From positions 8,990,001 to 9,054,000 of the forward strand of contig NZ_CP109479.1 in NCBI RefSeq assembly GCF_036227485.1: a stretch of DNA of 64,000 bases, in the 5' to 3' direction. The stretch is from Streptomyces sp. NBC_01451. Lineage in GTDB: Bacteria > Actinomycetota > Actinomycetes > Streptomycetales > Streptomycetaceae. The notes under the pieces are model-generated. The model was not told where the DNA came from, made no database searches, and worked only from the letters and a program-made list of their open reading frames with translations. Below are positions 51,022 through 60,094 of the stretch, in pieces (position 1 is the stretch's first letter; the number at the start of each line of letters is the position of its first letter). A program made the translations under genes and the position numbers.

Positions 51022-51813
51022 TCAGCGGGCCGGTCCGGCCGCAGTCCATTGCTCGATGAGCCGGACGGTGCGGTCCGGGTGTTCCTCGTGCAGATAGTGG
51101 CCGGTGGCGGCCCAGTGGTCGACTCGGGATCCGGGTGCCCACAGGGTGCCGCGTTCCCAGTCGGCGGCCTCGGCTGAGGTCCATACCGTCAGGGCGGGGC
51201 AGGTGCGACGACGCAGGTACGCCTCGCTGTGCGGGCGGATGCCCACCGCGCCGGGGTCGGTGTACATACCCGCGTAGGCCTGGGCGATGACATGGCCGGG
51301 GGTGCCGAGCATGGCGCGGATGTGCGCGGTGCGCAGACCGGCCGGGGCGGTGGGGGAGAAGGCGCCGGCCACCAGGGGGACCGCGGCCGGGGCGCCGCTC
51401 TCGCGGTATGCGGTCAGGCGGCGCGGGATCTCGTCGAGTTCGGCTCCGTGTGCTCCGTGGGCGGGGTCGAGGGCGACGACGGAGCGTACGAGGTCCGGGT
51501 GGTCGACGGCGAGCAGGTTCACCACCTGGCCGCCCATGGAGTGACCGACGGCGGTGACGGGTCCGGCTCCCAGACGGGTGACCAGTGCTGTCAGGTCCTG
51601 GGCCATCGCCGTCGGGGTGTTGCCCTCGTCAGGGACGGGGGAGCGGCCGTGGCCGCGCAGGTCGGGGACGATCACGCGGTGTCCGGCGGCGGCCAGGATC
51701 TCGGCGTGCCGTGACCACTCACGACCGTCGCCGCCCCACCCGTGCACCAGCAGCAGGGCGGGCGCGCCGGAGGGGCCGAGGACGGTGTGGAACAGGTCGA
51801 CAGTGGTGGTCAC
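51022..51813 (-). CDS. Alpha/beta hydrolase
   Basis: 263 residues. LLLVHGWGGDGREWSRHAE near residue 20 (oxyanion), VIVPDLRGHGRSPV, nucleophile elbow TAVGHSMGGQVVNLLA near 92, and the C-terminal His in ATGHYLHEEHPDRTVRLIE. This is a general esterase/lipase-type fold without secretion signal. The GTG start overlaps the GH43 stop by GTGA, so it belongs to the carbohydrate locus and could be a carbohydrate (feruloyl/acetyl-type) esterase. The exact activity is unknown. Confidence 0.85.
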   Translation of the reverse strand: MTTTVDLFHTVLGPSGAPALLLVHGWGGDGREWSRHAEILAAAGHRVIVPDLRGHGRSPVPDEGNTPTAMAQDLTALVTRLGAGPVTAVGHSMGGQVVNLLAVDHPDLVRSVVALDPAHGAHGAELDEIPRRLTAYRESGAPAAVPLVAGAFSPTAPAGLRTAHIRAMLGTPGHVIAQAYAGMYTDPGAVGIRPHSEAYLRRRTCPALTVWTSAEAADWERGTLWAPGSRVDHWAATGHYLHEEHPDRTVRLIEQWTAAGPAR

Positions 51814-53402
51814 CCGGTCACCGCCTCATACGTGGCGTGGCCGAAGTCGGCGTGCACGCCCGCGCCGTCGAGGTCCTGGACCCACAGACCGAGCATCGCG
51901 CCGGTGAAACCGAGAACGCGCAGTTGGCCGTCGTGGAACTCGTCGGCGGCCTCGTCCGACAGAACCGTGGCGTCGAGTTCGAGCGGGAGGGTCTCGGCCC
52001 CGCCTCCGGTGTCGTACGAGAAGCGCAGCACGGGACCGTCGAGTTCGGCCCGCAGTACGACGGGCGTACCGGGAGCCAGGGGGACTCGGACGGGGTGGGC
52101 GGTGCGGGCGCCCTGTTCGCAGCTGAGCACGTGCAGGACGGGGCTGCCGTCGTCGGCCGAAGTGACGTACAGGTAGTGCCAGTTGCGGGTGTTGTAGTAC
52201 GCGGTCACGCCCGCGAGGTGGTCCGGTGTGTGCGGGTCGAAGGTCACCCGGGTCTCGAACGAGCAGTGGGCGGAGGTGACCCGGCGTGCGACCAGGCTCG
52301 GGGACCGGCGACCGGCCGGGGGCTGGCCGCCCCGGATCCGCAGCGAGCCGGGGCACTCGGTCAGACTGAGCCAGTCCTCGTCGGCCGGGCGGCGCAGCGT
52401 CGACCAGTCCGGGCCGAGGAGGGGCGCGTCGAAGTGGTCGGTCGCGGGCGGTGCCGGGAACGGCGCGGGCGGCAGCGCGGGCGCCGGGACGGTGACCGCG
52501 GGGATGCCGCCCGCGATGCGCGGCCAGCCTTCCTCCGTCCAGGTGACCGGTTGCAGCGCGGTCTCCCGGCCGAGCACACAGCGGCCCCGCTCGGTGTGGG
52601 GGCGGGCGGTGATGTGGGCGGCGTACCACTCCCCGCCCGGGGTCTCGACCAGCGAACAGTGGCCGGCTTTCTGCAGGTCCAGCGTCGGGTCGTGCCGGGA
52701 GGTGAGCAGCGGCCCGGCCGGGTCCGGCTCGTACGGGCCGAACAGGTCGCGGGATCGGGCGACGGCCGCCCCGTGCTCGTAGCCGGTGCCTCCCTCGGCG
52801 TGCACGAGGTAGTACCAGTCGCCCCGGCGGTACAGGTGCGGGCCCTCGGCGACCCCGGCGGCCGTGCCCACGGTGATCGTCCTGGGCTGTCCCAGGAGCT
52901 TTCGAGAGGTGCGGTCGTACTCCTGCAACTCGATCCCCGCGAACATGTCGTGCTCCGGGCGCCAGTCGAAGCGCATGTTGAGCAGCCAACTGCGGCCGTC
53001 CCGGTCGTGGAAGAGCGAGACGTCGAAACCTCGGCCGTGCAACGGCACCGGGTCGGACCACGGGCCCTCGATCGACGGCGCGGTGGTCACGTGGTTCGGC
53101 AGGTCCTTCCAGCCCTCCGCGTAGGTGTCCACCACCGTGAAGACCAGGTGGAAAAGTCCGTCCGCGTAGGACAGCCCCGGCGCCCAGATCCCGCCGGAGT
53201 CGGGGACCCCGGCCAGGTCGAGCAGCCGGCGGCTGTCCAGCGCGCCGCCCAGCGCACGCCAGTTGACCAGGTCCCGGGAGTGGTGGAGCCGAACTCCCGG
53301 ATACCACTCGAAGGTCGAGGTGGCGATGTAGTAGTCCTCGGCGCCGACCCGCAGGATCACCGGGTCGGGCTCGAAGCCGCGCAGGACGGGGTTGTGGATC
53401 AC
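51810..53402 (-). CDS. GH43 beta-xylosidase/arabinofuranosidase-like
   Basis: 530 residues. The N-terminal five-bladed propeller has IHNPVLRGFEPDPVILRV with base Asp13, FDVSLFHDRDGRSWLLNM with Asp127, and AGVAEGPHLYRR with acid Glu186. A C-terminal beta-sandwich (about 330-530), as in GH43 beta-xylosidases of the XynB3 type, ends in a VQDLDGAGVHADFGH strand. No signal peptide, so it acts on imported oligosaccharides. The GTG at 53402 gives the usual VIHNPVLRGF start. It lies 26 bases after the alginate-lyase-like gene. Confidence 0.92.
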   Translation of the reverse strand: MIHNPVLRGFEPDPVILRVGAEDYYIATSTFEWYPGVRLHHSRDLVNWRALGGALDSRRLLDLAGVPDSGGIWAPGLSYADGLFHLVFTVVDTYAEGWKDLPNHVTTAPSIEGPWSDPVPLHGRGFDVSLFHDRDGRSWLLNMRFDWRPEHDMFAGIELQEYDRTSRKLLGQPRTITVGTAAGVAEGPHLYRRGDWYYLVHAEGGTGYEHGAAVARSRDLFGPYEPDPAGPLLTSRHDPTLDLQKAGHCSLVETPGGEWYAAHITARPHTERGRCVLGRETALQPVTWTEEGWPRIAGGIPAVTVPAPALPPAPFPAPPATDHFDAPLLGPDWSTLRRPADEDWLSLTECPGSLRIRGGQPPAGRRSPSLVARRVTSAHCSFETRVTFDPHTPDHLAGVTAYYNTRNWHYLYVTSADDGSPVLHVLSCEQGARTAHPVRVPLAPGTPVVLRAELDGPVLRFSYDTGGGAETLPLELDATVLSDEAADEFHDGQLRVLGFTGAMLGLWVQDLDGAGVHADFGHATYEAVTG

Positions 53403-53428
53403 GTGAGGTCCGATCGGGTGTCGCTGGA

Positions 53429-54652
53429 TCAGAGGGAGAACAGCAGGGTGCCGAAGCCGACCTGGTCGCACTGGGTCGGCGCGCCCTCCGGGCGGAGGCT
53501 GCCCGCCACCTGGGCCGTGTAGGGAGCGGACTTTCCGGCCCGTTTCACATAGTGGTTGTAAGCCATCTCGTAGATGGGCTTGAACGCGCCGCGCCCGTCC
53601 GACCCGATGCTCGGCCAGTGCCAGTTGCACCGCCCGAAGGTGGCGTCGTACGCGACGGTGTTGCCGAGGTTGTACTTCGCGGTGTATTCGAAGCCCGACA
53701 GCAGAAGCGAGCTGGATGCTCCGTACATGTCGAGGCCCTGGATCCAGCCGGTCTGGCAGATCTCCGCGAGCGAGCCCAGGATCAGCTGGGTGTGCCCCTG
53801 GTCGCGGCCGGACTCGCAGCACTGGCCGGTGCCGGACTGGACGAGTTTGGTCAGCCCGCAGCAGCTGTTGGTGTGGAACGCGTTGTACGCGTCGTTGAAG
53901 AGGGTGAGGTTGTTGCAGGCCACGGCGATCTGCATCATGCCCTTGAGGCCCATCAGGCCGTAGCCGCCGTCACCGTAGATGTTGATGAGCGGGACGAAGA
54001 TGTTCTGGAACATGGCGACGGTGGCGTCCAGTTCGGACTGAGTCCAGCTGCCGGACGGGCCGGTGTAGTGCATGATCTCGACGGCGGCGGCCAGCTTGGC
54101 GCCGTAGATTCCGGCGGCGAGTTCGGCGTCGGCGCCGTTGATGGTCTGCAGCGCGTCGGTCCAGGACTTGATGATCGTCAGCGCCTTGTAGGCGTGGGCG
54201 GTGTCGCCGGTGATGTACCACATGACGGCGTTCTGGTACGCGGCGTTGCAGTCGTACCAGAGCTCCGCGTTGCCGCTTTCGGGGCTGGTGCCCCGGGTGA
54301 CCGTCGCCCGGCCGCCCGCGACCACGTACGAGGACGACGAGAAGAAGTCGGCGGCGAAGACGTTGTAGCCGTCGATCCAGGGTGAGGCGCCGGCGGCGAC
54401 CTTGGCGCGTATCCGGTTGAGGTCGGCGAGGCCGTGCAGTACGCCGGGGTGGGTGAGGGAGGTGAGGCCGGAGGTGACGGCGGCGGCGTTGGTCGCTCCC
54501 GCCAGTCCTGCGGCCCCGGCCATACCCGTGGTGCCGGCGCCGATCGCGGTGAGCTGGAGGAAGCGGCGCCGGTTGGGCCCGGTGGAGGGACCGTAGGGGT
54601 CGGCGGGAGACGGGAGTTCGGGGCCGGAAGCCGGCGACTGCGCGCTCTGCAT
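53429..54652 (-). CDS. Tat-secreted alginate-lyase-like (alpha/alpha-barrel) protein
   Basis: 407 residues. The signal has a twin-arginine motif NRRRFLQLTAIGAGTTGMAG (about 28-47). The mature part has HPGVLHGLADLNRIRAKVAAGASPW, typical of the N-terminus of alginate-lyase superfamily proteins. Catalytic-region candidates are NGADAELAAGIYGAKLAAAVEIMHY and GRDQGHTQLILGSLAEICQTGW, with conserved His-Gln. It probably cleaves a uronic-acid polysaccharide by beta-elimination outside the cell. The actual substrate (alginate, glucuronan, other) is not resolvable. It sits between GH43 and the large modular protein. Confidence 0.8.
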   Translation of the reverse strand: MQSAQSPASGPELPSPADPYGPSTGPNRRRFLQLTAIGAGTTGMAGAAGLAGATNAAAVTSGLTSLTHPGVLHGLADLNRIRAKVAAGASPWIDGYNVFAADFFSSSSYVVAGGRATVTRGTSPESGNAELWYDCNAAYQNAVMWYITGDTAHAYKALTIIKSWTDALQTINGADAELAAGIYGAKLAAAVEIMHYTGPSGSWTQSELDATVAMFQNIFVPLINIYGDGGYGLMGLKGMMQIAVACNNLTLFNDAYNAFHTNSCCGLTKLVQSGTGQCCESGRDQGHTQLILGSLAEICQTGWIQGLDMYGASSSLLLSGFEYTAKYNLGNTVAYDATFGRCNWHWPSIGSDGRGAFKPIYEMAYNHYVKRAGKSAPYTAQVAGSLRPEGAPTQCDQVGFGTLLFSL

Positions 54653-54709
54653 GGGGTTCCTTGTCGACTCGACGCTGAGTGCGGTGAAGGGAACGGGATT
54701 CGGGAACGG

Positions 54710-57700
54710 TCAGATCCGGTGCAGGACGAGCGTGCTGCGCGGGCCCACCCTGGGGCGGACGCCGGCGCCGATGGTCTCTCCGGTGGCCAGGTCGCGGGCG
54801 GGGCCGAAGTCCTGACGTGCGGGGAGGGTGAAGACCTTGTCGGTGCTGGTGTTCATGGCGATCAGGTAGTCGCCGTACTCGCAGTGGTAGAAGGGTGCGC
54901 GGCCGACGAGCATGGTCTCCACGCCGTCGAAGTGGACGCCGAGGGTGGGGTCGGGGACGTCGGCCGGGACCGGCGCCAGATGGTAGACGTCGCCCTCCTG
55001 GGACTGGTGGAGGGTGTCGCCGGGCGGGGGGAAACCGCCGGGCGGGAGGCCTCCGGCACCGGGGTCGTTGATGGCGTAGTCCCACAGGATCCAGTCGCGG
55101 GCGGTGAAGGTGTCGTCGGTGGTGCCCGCGGAGTGCTGACGGATGGTCGCCGAACGCTGGTCGACGGGGGTGACGTGGTGGATGCGGGCGTAGTCGTTGA
55201 CGCCCTGGCGGGCCCGCCAGTAGAGCGAGGCGAAGAGCAGTTGCCTGCCGTGCTTGACGGCGACGGCGCCGTTCTCCTCGTCGGTGAAGACGAAGTCGGG
55301 GCTGTCCCAGCCGGTGGGCAGCCGGCCCGGGCGGGAGGCGAGCGTCTGGAAGTCGTCCCAGTCGCGGGAGACCAGACGCAGGGCGTTGAGGCCGACGCGG
55401 GTCCAGTTGTACGTCGAGATGATCTTGAGCTGCGGCCAGAGCTGGCCGTCCGCCACCATCTCCTGGGTCCAGCCGACCAGGTCGGGGTCCTTGAAGACGG
55501 CGGCGGACATCAGCGGGTTGGAGTCCCACGCGGTGCGGGAGGCGTACGCGATGGCCCCGGGGTAGACCTCGTTGCGCCAGCCGATGACCGTCTCGGTGCG
55601 GGAGACCCGGGCGTTGTCACCGTCCACGTCGACGACACGGAACCGGCCCCGCGCCTTGACCATCTTGATCATCTGCTCGCGCAGCTCCGGAGCCTCCTGG
55701 CCACCGTGGCCCAGGGTCACCGACTCGTACATCATGACCAGCCAGTCGGTGACCTCGCCGTAGCTGCCGACATAGCCCAGCTCGCGGGTCAGGCCCGCCC
55801 TGGTGACCTGGTAGTAGCCCTCGCCGAGCGGCTTCGTCGGGTTGCCGTCGGCGTCCTCGGGGCCGAGGTAGGGGACCATGCCGATGGACTGGTACAGGTA
55901 GTCGCGCGCCTTGGCCTCGGGAAGGGCGAGGTCCTGGTCCAGCAGTCCCAGGCCCCGGTTGGTCTGGTAGATGCCGATGGCGCATATCTGGGCCTGGTTG
56001 GAGTAGTGCGGGAAGTGCTGCCGCCAGTAGTCACGGCTGGACTGGAGCATGTTCTTGTACGCCGCCCGGCGAACCGGCTGTTGCGCCGTGCCGGCGGCGG
56101 GGGCGATGACGTCGACGTCGTCGAACCAGGCCGAGCCGGGGCCGGTCAGGCGCAGGTGGAACTCGACATGGGTGGCGCCGTCCGGGGTCGCGATGTCGAG
56201 GGAGACGTACTCCCAGTCGTGGGTGCCGGTGGTGGCGTACTTCTTGTGGTCGCTGCCGACCAGGTTGCCGCTCGCGTCGTAGAAGAGCGGGTCGATGTGG
56301 GCTCCGAGGCCGGTCACACTGTCGGTCCTGACCCAGGCGCCGTAGGTGTATGTGCCCGAGCCGACCTGGACCTTGGGGGTGGCGTAGACGTAGCTGTACC
56401 CGCTGTCGCCGGTGGCCGTGAGTCTGAGGGAGGCGGAGCCGGTGCGCGCGACGGTCGTGTCGCGGGCCCAGGTGCCACCGGCGGCCCAGCCGGGCCTGGC
56501 CCAGGCGGTGGGCGTGGCGCCGCCGGCCTCGAAGCCGGCGTTGCGCAGCTCGGTCGGCTTGACCAGGTCGACGGAGTCGAACCAGGCGGTGCCGGGGCCG
56601 GAGAGCCGCAGATGCAGCTCGATCTGGGTGGCCCCGGAGGGGGTCGTCAGATCGACGGAGACGTACTCCCAGTCGTGGGTGCCGGTGGTGGCGTACACCT
56701 TGTGGTCGCTGCCGACCAGGTTGCCGCTCGCGTCGAAGAAGAGCGGGTCGATGTGGGCTCCGAGGCCGGTCACGCCGTCCGTCCTGATCCACGCGCCGTA
56801 CGTGTACGTGCCCGCGCCGACCTTGGTCCTGGGTGCGGAGTTGACGTAGCTGTAGCCGCCGGCGGTCGTGGCGGTGAGCTTGAGGGAGGCGGAGCCGGTG
56901 CGGGAGACGGTGGTGTCGCGGGACCAGGTGCCGCCACCGCCGGATGCCCAGCCGGGCCGGCTCCAGGAGGTGGGGGTGGTGCCGCCGTCCTCGAAGCCGG
57001 CGTTGGCGATCTCGTAGGGGGAGCCGGTGACCCTGGCGTCCAGCCTGTCGCCGAGATGGTCCCAGAGCAGGGCCAGACACAGGCCGACCCGGCCGAAGCC
57101 CTGCCACTGCTGGTCGGAGCCGGTGAGCACGGTCGCGTCGGACTGCCAGGCCATGTAGCGGCCGTCGATGGCCTGCAGGACCCGCTCGACGGCGGCGTCC
57201 TGCTGGTAGGCGGGGCTGCCGGACCACAGGTAGCCCTGGGCCAGCGACTCCATCGCCCAGCCGTCCATGGTGGCGGGGGTCGCGGTGGTGAGGAGGTCGG
57301 TCTGTTCCCGCTGGACCCGAGCCTTGACGGCGTCCAGCACCTCCGCGCCCGTGGTGCGCGCCTCGGGTATCGGGGCCGGCCCCTGGACCTCGCCCTTGGG
57401 CGGCACGAAGTACGGCTCCGTGTGGGTGTAGATCCGGTAGATGCCGCGCGAGGGCGTGGTCTGGTTGTAGTAGAGCTGGGCCTGGTTCTGACCGTAGGAC
57501 CAGATGCGGCCCATGGAACGGATCTCCAGGGTCACCTTCTCCTTGCCCGCGGTCATCCTCTCGGGCAGGGGCAGGGTGTGGAAGAAGAAGCGGCCCGGGG
57601 CGCGCGGGGAGGTGTCGAGGATGTCGAGGCTGTCGACGGCGCCCTCGTCCTGGTAGCCGATCTGAAGACCCTCGCAGAACAGTTGCAGCCGCCAGTTCTG

Positions 57701-58123
57701 GGATCCGAAGCCCGCCTCGGTGGCGGTCGGGTCGTGCTCGTCGCCCCACAGCCGGACGGTGACGTAGGTGGTGCCGGTCGGGCTGACGGCGACGCTGAAC
57801 TTCAGGGTGCCGCCCCAATAGCTCGCCGGTTCCGAGGGGTTGAGGACGCGGGCGCTCTGGCCGAGGCCGCCGGTGACGGTGTCGGATCCCGTGGCGGTCA
57901 GACCGTGGGCGCTTTCGGAGTCGTCATTGCCGAAGACAACGATGTCCAGGGGCCTGCCGGCGGACTTCGTGGACGCGCCGGCCGAGCCGGGGCCGGGGGT
58001 GGCGGTCGGGAAGGCGGGCGCGGCCGTCGCGGACGGATTGGTCAGCCAGCTGAGGCCGACCGCGGCGGCACCGGTGGCACCGGCGTACTTGAGCACTTCA
58101 CGGCGTTGGGGAGTGTTGGTCAT
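54710..58123 (-). CDS. Large Tat-exported modular protein with tandem CBM-like domains
   Basis: 1137 residues, function unknown. An RR-type signal (QRREVLKYAGATGAAAVGLS) ends near residue 35. Residues 55-240 form a beta-rich domain (VVFGNDDSESAHGL...), and 255-372 and 685-1000 look alpha-helical (a toroid-like fold). Two tandem modules of about 150 residues (373-523 and 527-675), each beginning NAGFE and ending AWFDSVDL / AWFDDVDV, resemble CBM4/9-type carbohydrate-binding modules. They appear inserted within the helical domain. A C-terminal beta domain (1060-1137) follows. The length and layout recall polysaccharide lyases, but no catalytic motif is certain. It is adjacent to the sugar ABC genes. 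Confidence 0.75.
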   Translation of the reverse strand: MTNTPQRREVLKYAGATGAAAVGLSWLTNPSATAAPAFPTATPGPGSAGASTKSAGRPLDIVVFGNDDSESAHGLTATGSDTVTGGLGQSARVLNPSEPASYWGGTLKFSVAVSPTGTTYVTVRLWGDEHDPTATEAGFGSQNWRLQLFCEGLQIGYQDEGAVDSLDILDTSPRAPGRFFFHTLPLPERMTAGKEKVTLEIRSMGRIWSYGQNQAQLYYNQTTPSRGIYRIYTHTEPYFVPPKGEVQGPAPIPEARTTGAEVLDAVKARVQREQTDLLTTATPATMDGWAMESLAQGYLWSGSPAYQQDAAVERVLQAIDGRYMAWQSDATVLTGSDQQWQGFGRVGLCLALLWDHLGDRLDARVTGSPYEIANAGFEDGGTTPTSWSRPGWASGGGGTWSRDTTVSRTGSASLKLTATTAGGYSYVNSAPRTKVGAGTYTYGAWIRTDGVTGLGAHIDPLFFDASGNLVGSDHKVYATTGTHDWEYVSVDLTTPSGATQIELHLRLSGPGTAWFDSVDLVKPTELRNAGFEAGGATPTAWARPGWAAGGTWARDTTVARTGSASLRLTATGDSGYSYVYATPKVQVGSGTYTYGAWVRTDSVTGLGAHIDPLFYDASGNLVGSDHKKYATTGTHDWEYVSLDIATPDGATHVEFHLRLTGPGSAWFDDVDVIAPAAGTAQQPVRRAAYKNMLQSSRDYWRQHFPHYSNQAQICAIGIYQTNRGLGLLDQDLALPEAKARDYLYQSIGMVPYLGPEDADGNPTKPLGEGYYQVTRAGLTRELGYVGSYGEVTDWLVMMYESVTLGHGGQEAPELREQMIKMVKARGRFRVVDVDGDNARVSRTETVIGWRNEVYPGAIAYASRTAWDSNPLMSAAVFKDPDLVGWTQEMVADGQLWPQLKIISTYNWTRVGLNALRLVSRDWDDFQTLASRPGRLPTGWDSPDFVFTDEENGAVAVKHGRQLLFASLYWRARQGVNDYARIHHVTPVDQRSATIRQHSAGTTDDTFTARDWILWDYAINDPGAGGLPPGGFPPPGDTLHQSQEGDVYHLAPVPADVPDPTLGVHFDGVETMLVGRAPFYHCEYGDYLIAMNTSTDKVFTLPARQDFGPARDLATGETIGAGVRPRVGPRSTLVLHRI
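56099..57007 (-). repeat. Tandem 150-residue module duplication in the large protein
   Basis: Module A (56555-57007) and module B (56099-56545) share long identical stretches, such as VTGLGAHIDPLF.DASGNLVGSDHK and ATTGTHDWEYVS, and the DNA is nearly the same over tens of bases. That indicates a recent intragenic duplication. Confidence 0.85.
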
Positions 58124-58132
58124 GGCTGATCC

Positions 58133-59092
58133 TTATTTGAGGCTGCCCATGAGAATTCCGCTGCGCCAGTACTTCTGGAGGGCGAACATGAGGATCGCCA
58201 GCGGAATGATCGACAAGAGCGATCCGGTGAGGACGAGCGTGTTCATGTCGCGGGAGGTCTGCGCCTGCTGTACCCAGGAGAAGAGGCCCAGGGTGACGGG
58301 GAAGGTGCGCTCGCCGTTGAGCATGAACAGAGGCAGGAAGAAGTTGTTCCAGATGCCGATGAAGTCGAGCATGAAGATGGTGACTCCACCGGTCCGCATC
58401 AGCCGCAGTGCGACGGAGAGAAAGATCCGCAGTTCACCGGCGCCGTCGATGCGGGCGGCCTCCATCAGCTCGGTGGGCACGGAGCTGTCGGCGTAGACCT
58501 TGCCGAGGTAGACCCCGAACGGGTTGATGAAGTACGGGATCAGCACCGACCAGATGGTGTTGGTGAGCCCGATGTCGGCGAACACGAGGTAGAGCGGGAA
58601 CGCGAGCAGGGTGCTCGGCAGCAGGGAGGCGCCGACGATCACCGCGAACAGGGCGCCGCGGCCCCGGAACTCGAACTTCGCGATGCCGTATCCGGCGGCG
58701 AGCGAGATGAAGGTGGAGCCCGCCGCACCGAGGGTGGAGTAGAGGACGGAGTTGCCGATCCACCGCAGGAAGACGCCGTCGTGGTAGTCCCAGATCGCCT
58801 GGAAGTTGTCACCGAGGTGGTTGGAGGAGAACCACAGGCCGAAGGTGGAGTAGAGGTCGGTCTGGTTCTTGGTCGCGGAGACGAGCAGGAACCAGGTGGG
58901 TGCGAGCGAGTAGAGCAGGAAGACGATCAGCAGACCGGTGGTGAGTGCCACCGCCCCCCGGGTGGGGCGCACACCGCCGCCGGACGTGCCGGTGGCCTTG
59001 CTGGGACGCGTGTGCGCGGTGCCGCCGCCCTGGCCGGTGGCCGCCCCGGGGGTACTGGTGGCCTCGGTGGCGTTGACAGCCTCGGTGGTCAT
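58133..59092 (-). CDS. Sugar ABC transporter permease, MalG-type
   Basis: 319 residues with six hydrophobic helices. The EAA loop, which contacts the ATPase, is PTELMEAARIDGAGELRIFLSVALRLMR near residue 230. The N-terminal 40 residues are a hydrophilic Ala/Thr/Gly tail. It belongs to the carbohydrate uptake CUT1 family. ATGA overlap with the MalF-type permease. No ATPase gene is present, as in many Streptomyces sugar importers that share MsiK. Confidence 0.92.
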   Translation of the reverse strand: MTTEAVNATEATSTPGAATGQGGGTAHTRPSKATGTSGGGVRPTRGAVALTTGLLIVFLLYSLAPTWFLLVSATKNQTDLYSTFGLWFSSNHLGDNFQAIWDYHDGVFLRWIGNSVLYSTLGAAGSTFISLAAGYGIAKFEFRGRGALFAVIVGASLLPSTLLAFPLYLVFADIGLTNTIWSVLIPYFINPFGVYLGKVYADSSVPTELMEAARIDGAGELRIFLSVALRLMRTGGVTIFMLDFIGIWNNFFLPLFMLNGERTFPVTLGLFSWVQQAQTSRDMNTLVLTGSLLSIIPLAILMFALQKYWRSGILMGSLK

Positions 59093-60039
59093 GACATCTT
59101 CCTGTTCGTGACGCGGTAGAAGACGAAGGCGAGGATGCCGGTGACGACGGCGAGAACCAGCGACTCGGCGGCGGCGTACTGGTAGTTGCCGGTCTTGAAC
59201 GCCTTGTCGAAGATCTCCATCATCGGTGTGAAGTCGGTGTTGATCGACTCCGGTGCGACATACCTCAGCAGCAGCGGCTCGGCGAACAGCTGGAGCCGGC
59301 CGATGAGCGAGAACATGCCGGTCAGCACGAGGATCCCGGTGATGTTCGGGACCTTGATCGACCAGGCGATGCGCCATTCGCGGGCCCCGTCGAGCCGGGC
59401 CGCCTCGTACAGCTCCCGTGGCAGGGCCTGGAGCGACGCGGAGATCAGGATCACGTTGAAGCCGATGCCCTGCCAGGTGAGCAGGTTGCCCAGGGAGAGA
59501 TAGGTGTTGATGCCGCCGAACAACGTGAGGTGCACACCCGCCCGGTCGGCCAGGTCGATGACCGGACTGATCGTCGGGCTGTAGAGGAACAGCCAGATGA
59601 GTGTCGCGACCACGCTCGGAACGACGTACGGGACAAGGAGCCCCGCCCGGAAGAAGCGGACCGCCCGCGCGGCGACACCGTCGAGCAGCAGGGCCAGCAG
59701 CAGCGAGATGCCCAGCATCACCGTGATCTGCGCGGTTCCGAAGAGCAGGGTGCGCAGCATGCTGGACCAGAAGGCGCCGTCGGTCAGGATCGCCGCGAAG
59801 TTGGCGAAGCCGGTGAAGACGACCCGGGTCGGGCCGAAGCCCAGCCCGGCGCTCTTCTTCTCGTGCAGGCTCTGGCTGAAGGCGTAGCCGATCGGCAGGA
59901 CGTAGGTGAACAGGAAGCCGGCCAGGAAGGGCAGCGCGAAGAGCAGGCCCTTGTAGGCTCCCCGCCTCCCGGTCCGGCGGGGGGAGGTCCGCCTGACCGG
60001 GGAGTCGGTCGCGACCGGCGGTCGCGTCAGGGTGGGCAC
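59089..60039 (-). CDS. Sugar ABC transporter permease, MalF-type
   Basis: 316 residues, six helices. The EAA loop is PRELYEAARLDGAREWRIAWSIKVPNI near residue 215. The N-terminus RRTGRRGAYKGLLFALPFLAGFLFTYVLPI is typical of CUT1 inner permeases. It lies between the binding protein and the second permease. GTG start. Confidence 0.92.
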   Translation of the reverse strand: MPTLTRPPVATDSPVRRTSPRRTGRRGAYKGLLFALPFLAGFLFTYVLPIGYAFSQSLHEKKSAGLGFGPTRVVFTGFANFAAILTDGAFWSSMLRTLLFGTAQITVMLGISLLLALLLDGVAARAVRFFRAGLLVPYVVPSVVATLIWLFLYSPTISPVIDLADRAGVHLTLFGGINTYLSLGNLLTWQGIGFNVILISASLQALPRELYEAARLDGAREWRIAWSIKVPNITGILVLTGMFSLIGRLQLFAEPLLLRYVAPESINTDFTPMMEIFDKAFKTGNYQYAAAESLVLAVVTGILAFVFYRVTNRKMS

Positions 60040-60094
60040 GGGATGTCTCCAGGTGAGGTGCGTCGGCTGTCTCCGGGCGAGCGGGCGGGAGGGG

